From positions 1 through 22,042 of the forward strand of contig MCFL01000351.1 in NCBI GenBank assembly GCA_002102555.1: a DNA stretch of 22,042 nt. The letters run 5' to 3'. Under the pieces are notes generated by a model. It was not told the DNA's origin and made no database searches. It saw only the letters and a list, made by a program, of their open reading frames with translations. The position numbers and the translations under genes were made by a program. Below are positions 1 through 9,180 of the stretch, in pieces (position 1 is the first letter of the stretch; each line of letters opens with the position of its first letter). The stretch comes from Catenaria anguillulae PL171 (lineage: Eukaryota; Blastocladiomycota; Blastocladiomycetes; Blastocladiales; Catenariaceae).

Positions 1-933
1 ACACTCTTTATCTTTCCACTGTCGCTCAACATTGTCCCCCTCCTTTCCTCCATCCCCGCGCGCATCATTCGTATCACCACCCTGCTCCTCCTCCTCGGTG
101 TTGTGATCCTCGGCATTGTCCTTACCGCCTCGTTCCCATTTACCCCCGACGCACCCGTCAAACTCAGCCTGCGGATCTCATCCGCCTTCAACGCCGTCCT
201 GGACCGCACCAATGTCACCTCCGCCTCCGCCTCCGCCTCGGCCATTACATTTGCCCGCTCGGCCACAGACGTCCAAGTCACGCTGGGCGAACTCCCGCAA
301 CGGCCCTCGCTCGACACGTCTTCGCTGCTTGGCGACATCAAGCCCGACGCGTGCACCCAGCACGCTTGCACGTACTCGTCGGCCAAGCTCGGGTACGCCA
401 ACTTGCCATACCCAACGGCCAACTTTTCCATTCAACAATCGCCGCCGACCGCACCGGGCGCAGATCCCCTCGCGTCCACGCTCGTCTCCATCACGGCCCC
501 GGCAAGCCTTGTGTTTTGTACCATTGGGGGCATTCCGGCGTCCAAACTCGACGGCGCACGCGTTCTGGTCGCGTCCTCTGCCTCGGCATCCGATCCAGGG
601 TCCAACGCAACCTTGACACTTGCCGCGCCCGAATTCCGGCTCATTGCCTCCAACCCTTCACACACGGTCAGCGCCCAACTGGTCGCACCGCCCGCCTGGG
701 CCGTACAGCAATGGAGCCTGAGCTGCCGGCTCATGGCCAACGACGACGCCGAGGGCCGCGTGTACGCGCTGTACCGCAGTTTGCTGGATCGGATTCCGCC
801 GTACGTGTCCTTGACGTTTGCGAGCATGAGCGGCGGGAGGGCATTGATGGTGGCCGAGTACACTGTCATTGTGCCGCCGGTGGCGGATGGGCCGGGAGGT
901 GCTGGCGGGTTGGAGAGGGGGCAGGGAGGTTGA
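1..933 (+). CDS. C-terminal part of an ERMP1/M28-like ER membrane metallopeptidase (partial)
   Basis: The reading frame is open from the first base to the TGA at 931-933, so the start lies outside the window. About the first 45 residues are hydrophobic. A last transmembrane helix (positions about 70-125, several consecutive Leu followed by GVVILGIVL) leads into ASFPFTPDAP and then a roughly 260-residue non-membrane tail. The tail has three N-glycosylation sequons (NVTS, NFSI, NATL), which fits a lumenal or extracellular location. It also has a CTQHAC cysteine pair and a WSLSC segment. ERMP1-type (Fxna-related, peptidase family M28) proteins end in this way, with many helices, a PFTP-like linker and a beta-rich lumenal domain with paired cysteines. 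The zinc-binding catalytic domain is not in view, so the assignment rests on architecture and weak remembered similarity. It could be another multi-pass membrane protein. The TCCGCC repeat near 220-240 encodes a Ser-Ala run. Confidence 0.45.
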   Translation, partial: TLFIFPLSLNIVPLLSSIPARIIRITTLLLLLGVVILGIVLTASFPFTPDAPVKLSLRISSAFNAVLDRTNVTSASASASAITFARSATDVQVTLGELPQRPSLDTSSLLGDIKPDACTQHACTYSSAKLGYANLPYPTANFSIQQSPPTAPGADPLASTLVSITAPASLVFCTIGGIPASKLDGARVLVASSASASDPGSNATLTLAAPEFRLIASNPSHTVSAQLVAPPAWAVQQWSLSCRLMANDDAEGRVYALYRSLLDRIPPYVSLTFASMSGGRALMVAEYTVIVPPVADGPGGAGGLERGQGG

Positions 934-1482
934 GTGCGAGGGGTGTATGGGACTTGTTCCGTGGATTGTTTGATTGATCCATTAGAGGTCGTGTTTTTGT
1001 TTTCTGTTCCAGTTTCACTTGGTTACGCTTTCCCACATCTGGAGCTCGTTGGCAGCTTGGTACACCATCGCGACATTTTGCGTTCGTTTTTGTTGTCTGT
1101 TCTCTGCAAACCCAGAAGGGATTGGGCACTCCTGAACCGAACTGATTGCATGCCTGTATTCAAGACGCGAGCAAGAAACGAGTGAAAAAAGGCCAACAAG
1201 CAACAATTAAAAGAGGAGAGAGTATGGGTGTCAAGTTCGGCCGTTTAGGTCCAACGAAGGGGTACTGTCTAGGTGAGTGTGGATCGAATCAGGGAAGGGA
1301 AGAGGAGCCCGGAAAGAAGGAAGGAGGGGAACAAAAAAAAAAGTGGACAGGAAGGTGCACGGCGCATGATAAAGCACAAAAACAATCCCTGGATCGGATT
1401 GAAATAGATATAGATGTGATGGAGAGAGATGGAAAAGGAGGTACTGTACAAGAGAAGGGATGGGCACAACAAGCGTTCAATA
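934..1482. other. Convergent 3' spacer, no gene seen
   Basis: This 549-bp stretch lies between the stop of the left-hand membrane protein and the stop of the minus-strand PH-domain gene, so it should hold both 3' untranslated regions. It is less GC-rich than its flanks and contains A-rich tracts, for example near 1330-1345 and 1376-1385. I see no open frame with convincing coding character and no RNA gene. Confidence 0.5.
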
Positions 1483-3293
1483 TCAGCCTGCAAACGGATT
1501 CAAAGGTGACCTCGGACCCGCATGCCCCTGATATGCCTGTCCCTCGACCGCCTGTGCCACCGGCACCGGATGGGCATGGTGCTTTTGCGACTGAAAGTAC
1601 GGATCCAGGAACAAGAGTTCGTCCATGTACTTTGAGCCTGTACTACTGCGGGTCGACGAGACCGAGTACGGCGCAGACTCGTACGCGCTGGATGACGAGC
1701 TCGGCGAAAACGCAAAGCCTGCGGACGCCGTCTCGCGATGCCACGGGCTGGGCATTGGGAGACGATGACCGGGTGTGACCGAGGGATTTGCAGTGGCGGC
1801 CGCGGCCGCGGCAGAGGTGGGCGACAGGAGCGGTGCAGATGCAGGCCGACGCATGAGGGGTGAGGAAGACATGGGTCGCAGAACGAGTGGTGGAGGTGTT
1901 TTGCGGGTCGATGTGGTGCGCACCAAGGTCGATGGAACGCTCCATGACTCGGGAACTATTGGTGGCTCGTCAAACACGACCGATTCTCTTGGCGACAAGT
2001 TCGAGTCATCCGACGAAACGGACGAGGTTGCATACGACGATGGCATGCTGCTCGACACCTGTTCGTGCCCCAGAGCAACCGAGCGGCCGTCGGACGTGGT
2101 GGGGATCCAAACGGGTGCGCGGTCAGGTGCGGTTGCACTGCGTTGAAGGGCTTGCAATAGAAGGCTGAGGTTGCTGGGCGAAATGCCTGGCCGTGCGGCC
2201 AGGTCTGGGACCGAGTCGTGCCATGCGTGCAGGACGTTTGGGTCTGTGCGGAAGCGGTAGCGCGAGCTGAGGTAGTACACCTTGAGCATTTGGAACCCCG
2301 TGTTGCGGTCAATGGCGTGTTGAATGGTGGTGTGGGAGGATGAGACTTGAATCGAGTCGGTGGGAACAAGTGACTGTGTATATGTAGAACGTGGGAAAAG
2401 CCAAGGTGGAAAGTGAGCGGGACAACATCATGGTACAAAGAAGATGAGCCAGGACAGCAAGAACGTACGTGCGGATCCTTGTACACATGCAACACCCCAT
2501 CGACATGATCAATGACAATCCACCTCGGCGACCATTTGGTATACCCAATGCGCGCATTCCGCCTGGCAAGCACTGGCATTTGCGTTGCCATACCTGGCGG
2601 ACGCGTTGTAAAGGCGGATGCGGGTGGTGGGCGAGCTGCACCAGCTCCACGCCAAGAGTGGTTCGACTTTGACATGGACGACGCACGTGCAAATGCAGCC
2701 CCGAGGAACGTGTTTGATGGCGAGTGGTGCAGAGTCGACGGTGGAGTGGCAAGGGCAGCTGGCGACATTGTACGTGGACGGGACGGGTGGTCGGGCCGCT
2801 CGGGGTGCCTGGAGCGCGATGGAGACCTGGATAGCGAAAAGGACGCAAAGGAAGAGGGTTTGGGTTGCGCGATGGCGATACTTGGTGACGGTTCAGGCGC
2901 GGCGCCGAGTGCGGTGGGTTGGCGGAGTTCCCACGGCGTCACGAGAGCACGAGCAGATGCAGGTGAGTGACAATGTCGTTTGCCAGAGGTCGTGGGTAAG
3001 GGTTCCGATGTGGCAGGTGGAGCTGCAGCGCGCACGGGTTTTGGGGATTCGCCGGCAGTGGATGAGCGGAGAGAGTGCATGCGCGATGGCGAAGACGACG
3101 ACGACAATGGCGGTGCAAGCTCTGGGCGAGGCGAGGAGGGCGGCGAATGAGATGGCGTAGTAAAAATAGCGGAATCGGTGCAGGTGTGGTGGTGGTGATA
3201 TCGATTGTCGCCAAAGGGACTCGTCGTCGCTGTCGTCAATGTCGGTGGGGAATAGGTGTCGAAAGCGCCGGCAGACCAAGGTGCCGAGGCCAT
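1483..3293 (-). CDS. PH-like domain protein with low-complexity flanks and C-terminal NPF motif
   Basis: Proposed exons, read on the minus strand, are 3293-2469 and 2373-1483, giving 571 aa. The 95-nt intron (2468-2374) has a gtacgt donor and a cacag acceptor, phase 0. The join makes a continuous PH-like fold: a basic start with GYTKWSPRWIVID and a VLHVYKDPH strand before the intron, then HAIDRNTGFQMLKVYYL, RYRFRTD and a closing helix with LHAWHDSV after it, at about residues 235-340. PH domains bind phosphoinositides or proteins at membranes. Both flanks are Ser/Pro/Ala-rich and probably disordered. The protein ends in SPLNPFAG; NPF tripeptides are ligands of EH domains in endocytic adaptors, so a membrane-trafficking role is an inference. 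The start at 3293 is the first ATG downstream of an in-frame TAA. That TAA lies just before an acceptor-like ttgctcag, so further upstream exons are possible. The domain call is good but the start is uncertain. Confidence 0.6.
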
Positions 3294-4629
3294 CTTGTCA
3301 TCCAATACAGAGAGTACCTGAGCAAGCTGTTATCGGGCGTGAGCGTGCAAGTGGAAGTGGGTCGCGAGGCACGCAATGGAGACGAGGCGAGAGGTTGACG
3401 AGATGAATGGCGGCTGCCAGTGTCCAATGGTGAGTTGGTGCTGTGCCACCGAATGGATGAAATCAAGGCGCCTGTCCGATCGATATGCCGCGACACAATG
3501 GAAATGGAATGGGAGCAAGGTCAGACGCCAACGGTGGTGGTTGGGCGGCGTAGAATGGAGTCGCGAGAGAATGGACGATGAGAGTGACGGCGGGATAATC
3601 GAAGGAGCGGCTTCACAAGGATGGCGCTGGAGGGCACTGGGGACGCAGTGATGATGAGCGGCAGTAGGGAGGCACAAGATACAAGAGACTTGGCCGACCG
3701 ATTGCTGGCGGAGGGAAGGCGGAGGGAAAACACTGGACGCATCCGGCAGCAGCAATGCAAATGACGAGAACGGCATTACCAAGTCCAGTTTCCAGTGGAG
3801 GAACATGTGGCGGAAACGTATACAAAAACACGGGGCGAGTCAAGAGTTGTTGATGAGCGGCCAGGCTGGGACCGTGAACAAGGTGGCGAGTGACGACGGA
3901 ACGCACACCTTGAGATTGCCCGAGCGGGCTCCAACGGCCAGGAGCGTGTTGGGTGAATATTAATGCGTTCAATGTGGTTGGGGCCCGCCAGTAGCGGTTG
4001 GCCGGCGGTCAAAGCGGTTGACGAGTGGATGGTCGCTGGTATGAGCTGAATGACGGCAAATCAAAGCGAAATGATCGGTCTAGCGATAGCGTCAGCCCAA
4101 TACCAGTGTCTTTACTGGGTCACTGGAGAGGTATTGCATTGAGATATGATGTGAGCTAATTAATTCCTGATTCATCATGGCCAAAAGCCATTTTGCGCAG
4201 TATTGGTGAGTTGGTCACGACAACCGTTGCTGGAACTTGAGCGCTTCTCGTTGTATATGTTTACATCGCGAGACAACTCTCCAACTGGCGGATCAGGGCG
4301 GTTCCGTCATCGCTGGGGACCATGCTGCATGCATGAATGCGGCACATGCGAATTGCCTATGCACCAAACATCGTACTTACCTTTTTTCGTACACGCAATG
4401 AAATGAGAGCTTTGGTCGATGGGAGACATGCACCAGCTTTTATTTATGCCTTCAAGATCGAGCTGCTGCTTGCGTGGAATGCAATTCAAGTAAAGCTCGT
4501 TCGTCCGTCATCCATCATGTGCACAATGTGCGGCGTACATTTATGGAAGAAATGTTGCCCATGGTCTGCCTTGGAAATTGAACGTCAAACGCTGTCCACC
4601 AGATAGACACTAAAGAACAAGAACTGAAG
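3294..4629. other. Unresolved region upstream of the PH-domain gene
   Basis: This is about 1.3 kb without a gene I can support. Minus-strand frames stay open for 90-150 codons between about 3236 and 4012. They are rich in Ser, His and Pro, share no recognisable domain, and could be 5' exons or leader of the PH-domain gene. Donor-like gtaatg (minus, near 3777) and acceptor-like ttgctcag (minus, just above 3317) occur here. A strong minus-strand donor gtaagt lies at 4380-4375, after a short open stretch beginning with the ATG at 4429. I could not extend it into a convincing gene. The part at 4130-4470 is relatively AT-rich. Confidence 0.3.
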
Positions 4630-4632
4630 CCC

Positions 4633-5335
4633 TCACGGAAGCACGGCGCATGGCTGCCCAGGCGAGCCGTAGACGGTAACGTCTGCACGTTGCGCACATC
4701 TGTGCCAGGGCTGACTCTTGGGGTCCTTGGGGTCAAAAGCGATTTTCTCGCGGGTGCAGGACTGGCCAGAGATGAATAGCTCTTGCGTCTTCATACCGAG
4801 CTGTAGGTGCGGCATACTTACATATCAACAAGTGCGAGTTTGGAACGTGCATGCGATCGCGTTGCTGGTGTTTTTGACACAGGGACGCGTTTGAGACAGT
4901 GGCTTTGCACCTTCCGTCCATCCGCGCCGTCGGTAAGCTTGAGCGAATTCGCGGTTGAAACCGGCAGAGTGGACTACCAATGCATGCATGGTGCGCGGGC
5001 ATGCACATTCCTTGGCGGCCGGTGTTATACAAGGGTATCATCTACAAAAGATCTCCGTTTGATACAGGAAGGCGTAGTCGTCATCTCCACGTCCGCGACA
5101 ACGACGCAACAGATTGCCCTATAGATTCTTTCCCCGCATACATGGCATCGTATGGACCGGTACGCTCAAGAACGCTGGCGTTTGGGGGGCAATTTCTTTG
5201 TTGGTTGAGCGATTGGACAGCAGAAACGTTGCAGAAACGTCCACGTCTCACTTGGAGGCGATCGGCGGCCTCGTGTTCCAGCAATGAGACGAGAGAGAGA
5301 CGATCTTTCCATCCCATTTTGAGTAGTGAAAGCAT
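4633..5335 (-). other. Possible small spliced minus-strand gene, function unknown
   Basis: Several minus-strand pieces here look coding but I cannot join them with confidence. From 5335 an ATG opens a 28-codon stretch (starts MLSLLKMGWKDR, ends HEAADRLQ), followed directly by a gtgaga donor. A middle piece near 5040-4975 contains IPLYNTGRQGMCMPAHHAC. A last piece follows an acceptor-like cacctacag near 4802 and ends at a TGA at 4633; it includes LGMKTQELFISGQSCTREK, DPKDPKSQPWHRC and GSPGQPCAVLP. The repeated cysteines could suggest a secreted or metal-binding small protein, but I recognise no family. Plus-strand frames across the same DNA are no better. Treat it as a candidate locus only. 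Confidence 0.25.
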
Positions 5336-5425
5336 CGGCCAGTCTTTACACCACCAAATGCCATGTAGCTCCCATCCGCACTCGCTGCAATAGTATCCGA
5401 TTTCCTCTCCCTTGCAACCGTCATC

Positions 5426-6040
5426 ATGTCAAAGCATCAGACCGATCTCATCATGTGTCGAAAGCAACCAGGCATTGGTCCGACTGCTCTCCATTTGCTT
5501 CTGAAGAAGAAGATCTGAGGAAAGTGAATCTAACCTTCAGCACATTATGCGCTTCTGTCATCCACCTGTCCATCTCAGCCATTGGTCGCGTGTGCGAGAA
5601 ATGTACACATTGATTCCTACCAATGACCATGATCAACCGAACAAGTGACTCACGCCTGCCCTCCTGCTTCCTCGTCCTCCCGCAAAAAAAACGTACAGGC
5701 GACGGCAAATGTGTAGTATGTGACAGCCATGTGCGCCCAGCAACCATCGTCCGCATTTGCGACGAGTGCAACTATGGCGCATTTCAGGGCAAGTGCCTCG
5801 TGTGTGGTGGATCGGGGATTGCCGATGCATACTACTGCAAGGAGTGCACCATTTTGGAGAAGGATGTATGTTTGTGTGCAAGTATTGGAGGTTTGTTTTG
5901 TTGCCAAGCTTGACGACTGACGCTCGGCCGCATTGCACTGTTTGTAGCGTGACGGATGTCCCAAGATTGTCAATATTGGGTCGGCAAAGACGGATCTGTT
6001 TTATGAGCGGAAAAAGTATGGGTTCAAGCCGCGGAATTGA
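5426..6040 (+). CDS. PHF5A: PHF5A/Rds3, SF3b-complex splicing factor
   Basis: Exons 5426-5477, 5579-5602, 5699-5865 and 5948-6040 encode 111 aa; human PHF5A is 110 aa and nearly colinear. PHF5A (yeast Rds3) is a zinc-binding knot protein of the SF3b particle in U2 snRNP, which recognises the intron branch site in the nucleus. The family landmarks are all present: an MSKHQTDLI start, [59 protein letters not shown] and a [14 protein letters not shown] end. All the CxxC pairs that bind zinc can be seen. Intron phases are 1, 1 and 0, with gtccga/cag, gtacac/cag and gtatgt/tag ends. The second exon is only 24 nt. The boundaries were chosen because they restore the conserved sequence exactly. No upstream gene shares the strand closely, so it is likely transcribed alone. 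Confidence 0.95.
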
Positions 6041-6437
6041 TTGTCGGCCGTCATTGGAATGTACTTTGGGTTACTCTTTGGACATGCACACGAAGATGAT
6101 GAGCTCATGACCCACCATCCATGCAGTTGCAAGCACACCGATTGGTGAGCAGCGTCTACAAGTTGAGTCTGGAATGTGCCCAGCCAACGTTCCAATGCGA
6201 CAAGTGTTTTGCCTTTCAAGGTCATTGTGTCCCAATGTTCGCCGCAACCGGCTCGAAATTAAAGAAGGCCAGCCAGCAACACACGACTTCGATTCTTCCG
6301 AAACGACTTAAAAAGGAATTTCGCGTCGGCGTGCTTGGCGTGCTGTCGCTCTCCAGCACCAAGATGTCGCCAGAATCTTGAGTTTCCATGAAAGATTCTA
6401 GTGAAATCAGTCTTGATGAATACATACACACCGCAAT
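6041..6437. other. Spacer between PHF5A and epoxide hydrolase genes
   Basis: This 397-bp stretch between two plus-strand genes should contain the PHF5A 3' end and the epoxide hydrolase promoter. A plus-strand open frame at 6121-6381 has a few cysteines but no recognisable domain, and its codon use is not like that of the neighbours. I saw no clear TATA box or RNA gene. Confidence 0.4.
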
Positions 6438-7638
6438 ATGACGCCTGAACCGCCCATGCCCAACCCGAATGACCCGGCGTCCTTCAACCACTGTTACACG
6501 CAAGTCAACGGCGTCACTCTCCGTTCGTACCTAATTCTCTACGTGAAAGAGTTGGTCCCAGTTTCATCTCACTGATTATTCGGCCTTGACATTGAATGTA
6601 GACTACGTCGACCATGGCCCGCGTCACGCCCACGTCCTCGTCTTCTTGGTCCATGGCTTTCCGGACCTGTGGCTCACCTGGCGCCACCTGATCCCCGTCC
6701 TCGCTGCCCGCGGCTACCGTGTCATTGCCCCCTCGCTGCGCGGGTTTGGCGAATCGAGCGTCGTGTATGCGCCCACATCCGACCCAGAAAAGCTCGCGCT
6801 CGTGTCGCTGCGCACGCACTGCCTGGACCTTGCCTTGCTCGCGCAATCGTTGGGCGTGCCGACCACAGGCAAGGCCCGTGCGACGCACCGGTTCGTGTGG
6901 CTTGGGCATGATTGGGGGTCGGCCATTGTCAGCCGTATGCCGCATTATCACGGGCATTTAGTCGATGCGTTGGGGTCGCTGTGTGTGCCCTACACCCCAC
7001 CCCATACGCAGTACTTTTCGACGCGCCAGGTGGCCAAACAGTTGCCGCACTTCAACTACCAGGTTGTGTTTGACGAAAAGGAGGGAAAAATTGATGCGGC
7101 CTTGGACAACAGGGTCGAGGAGGCCCTCGTGGGCTTCTTTCAGCCGTGGCAGGCGCTCGAGTTGGATACCGTCGCGACATTTGCAGATGCCACGGTCAAG
7201 AACAAGACATCCATTGTGGATGCCAAGTTGTATAAGTCGTGCTTGCTCAAGTCCCAGCCGCAAGTCTGGGCCTACTACCTGTCGTCCTTCAAGCGCACTG
7301 GTTTTCACGCGGGTCTCGCCATGTACCGTGTGCGTAAGATCAATTTCGAGGACGAGCTACTCATTGCTCGTGCCGGCCAGCAGGCTCGGTCGATTCACCA
7401 GCCGTTTCTGTTTGTGTCTGTTGACAAGGACCCGTGCTTCCCGCCCACGATGGGGACACATATGGCCGCGTTTGTACCGAACATGACCGTGAGGCATGTG
7501 AAGGGGAGTGGCCATTGGATTCAGCAAGAGCAACCAGACAGGTTGGCAGACGCGGTCACGGAGTGGTTGCAGGATGTGCAGAAAGTGTGGTTTGCTGGGT
7601 CCATTTTCAAGGTGCATGTTCGCAAGTCACGCTTGTGA
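6438..7638 (+). CDS. Soluble epoxide hydrolase (alpha/beta-hydrolase fold)
   Basis: Exons 6438-6522 and 6602-7638 encode 373 aa; the phase 1 intron has gttcgt/gtag ends and its removal creates the conserved NGVTLHYVDHGP. The enzyme adds water to epoxides to give vicinal diols, through an aspartyl ester intermediate. Visible features: the HGFPDLW oxyanion loop (His46), a GHDWGS nucleophile elbow with Asp132, cap-domain tyrosines at about 181 (FNYQVVF) and 254 (YYLSSFKRTGF), the acid Asp305 (VSVDKDP) and the base His333 (GSGHW). The cap-to-core order and spacing match mammalian sEH C-terminal domains. Both tyrosines that hold the epoxide oxygen are kept, so it is probably active. There is no phosphatase domain, no signal peptide and no transmembrane helix; it is likely cytosolic. 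The substrate (fatty-acid epoxides or xenobiotics) cannot be told from sequence. A haloalkane dehalogenase is less likely because of the paired tyrosines. Confidence 0.92.
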
Positions 7639-7731
7639 CTTTACGGAGGGGGGAGAGCAACAATCAAAGTATGTCGAATGTGAATGAATGTACAGAAAGG
7701 CAGTATATATGTGTATTGGCACCCACAAACC

Positions 7732-8942
7732 TCACGCCAACTTGGCCCGCTTGGTGTCCCTGGCCGCCGCCTTGCGCAACTTGCGCTTGGCCGCCTTCTT
7801 GTCCTTTCCAAACTTTGTCCCATCAACCTCGACCCCATCCAACAACTCGACGCCCTCGCCCCTGTCTGATGGCCGCTTGCGCTTTGCCCGCTTTGTCTCG
7901 AGAAATTCGAGCATATCATCCACATTGTTCTTTGCCGTGCCCTTCCTGCCGACGCCCCTGGCCTCGTCCCTGCGACTTGGCCTGCGGTCGTGCTCCTCCT
8001 CCGATGCAAAGTCGGCCATCAACTCCTTGACTTCATCCGACATGTTGGCCACCCTCCCCCTCTGTTTTGCCATCTTCTTGTCTGCGCGCGTCAAGTTCAT
8101 GCGCAAGAAGTTGTCCTCCTCGTACCGCTGGCGCTCGGCGAAATGGGCATCAATCTCCTCGGTGGCGAGCGACGCGTCGGCCAAGGTCGACGACCGCGCC
8201 TCTGGGGCGTCGCCCAGCTCGTCCTCAAGGTCGCGCATGAGCCGCGACCGAGACGCCGTGGCGGCCAAGCGTGCCGCACGCCGCGCAGCAGCCGATCCAC
8301 CGGGCGCCGACGACTCGTAATGCACGGGCGCAAGTTTGGGCGGGCGGTACACACCGCCGTCCTTTTGGTTGTGGCTCGAGCGCCTGTTCGAGTCCGAGTC
8401 GTACTCCGCATCCGAATCCTCGTCCTCCTCGTTGGCATCGCCCTGGTCAAAGTCGGTTAGGTTGGGTTTCAGAGACAGCGCGCCTGCGGCCGCAGAGGGC
8501 GCCTCGCCCATTTTCAGCAGCTTGTCGATGCGGTACTTGAGCTTGGATTCCATGGGCTTGATCTTTTCCAGCAGCACGCGCATTTCCAGCAGCGTGTCGA
8601 GCGACGACCACGAGGTAGACGGCTCGCCCGCGATTTTGTGCGAGATCAAATGGGTCAGGCCAGACATGTAGGTGATGAGGCAGTCTGCATTGACAAAGCG
8701 TGAGGTGAGCCGCTGATCCATCGACAAAATGCTGGCCTCGGAAAAGACGCACGGTTCTTGACGTCGAGCAGTGACAAGCCATGGTTGGTTGGTCCGCCCG
8801 TAGCAAGCTGCGACTCGATCTTGGGAATGGCCTGGCGGGCCTGTGAGGCGGCTGCGCGAATCTCGGCCAGGAGTTTGGCGAGTTGCGCGGGAGTGGCGGC
8901 GACGGGCGCGGCAGGGCCCCTGGAGATGGCGGATGCTTGCAT
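7732..8942 (-). CDS. NGDN: Neuroguidin/Lcp5, U3 snoRNP-associated Sas10/Utp3-family protein
   Basis: Minus-strand exons 8942-8753 and 8684-7732 encode 380 aa. The 68-nt phase 1 intron (gtgcgt/gcag) was placed because it restores GLSLLDVKNHCLITYM, matching the LSFLDVKYHLLLSYL region of the family. Family landmarks follow in order: KPMESKLKYRIDKLLK (the Sas10/Utp3/C1D signature) at about residues 100-115, acidic low-complexity runs, VYRPPKLAPVHYE, an RMNLTRADKK segment, and a very basic Lys/Arg/Ala-rich C-terminus suited to nucleolar localisation and RNA binding. Lcp5/neuroguidin is a component of the small-subunit processome, acting with U3 snoRNA in early 18S rRNA cleavages. Its stop is only 93 bp from that of the convergent epoxide hydrolase gene. 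In-frame ATGs upstream of 8942 exist (one six codons up), so the start could move slightly. Confidence 0.9.
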
Positions 8943-9180
8943 TGTGGGATCGCGATGCATGGATCTGGCGTTCGTTGACACAGTGGCCCATGATTGATTC
9001 TCAGGTCGGCGTGACGGGAGCGCATGGACAGGTCGGGTTGAGCCTAAGTGCATTCTGTGCTCATCCCATGTCACGTGCTCGGTTGTCCTCGAAGCACACA
9101 CCTTCTTGATCCCCATCGTTCATGCCTGGCATTGAAAGGGGGTAGTAGAATCAATCACAATAACCACCCACCCACCCACC
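8943..9180. promoter_or_regulatory. Divergent promoter region between NGDN and alpha/beta-hydrolase genes
   Basis: The two flanking genes start 238 bp apart and point away from each other, so both promoters must lie here or overlap the coding starts. A CA-rich cccacc repeat precedes the hydrolase ATG at 9181. I saw no TATA box at a convincing distance on either strand. The role is inferred from gene layout only. Confidence 0.45.

Noticed and set aside
2950-3020. Perfect plus-strand donor cag|gtgagt and acceptor-like gtggcag
   Set aside because: No plus-strand coding frame around it has conserved sequence; the minus strand carries the PH-domain gene here.
2893-3279. Minus-strand frame with hydrophobic stretches (YFYYAISFAALLA) that could be a membrane protein
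   Set aside because: It overlaps the PH-domain gene in another frame, and I could not link it to conserved sequence or to a consistent set of exons.
4800-4822. Possible 21-nt intron (gtaagt...ctacag) on the minus strand
   Set aside because: The length is implausible for this genome. If either end is real, it is more likely paired with a more distant site.
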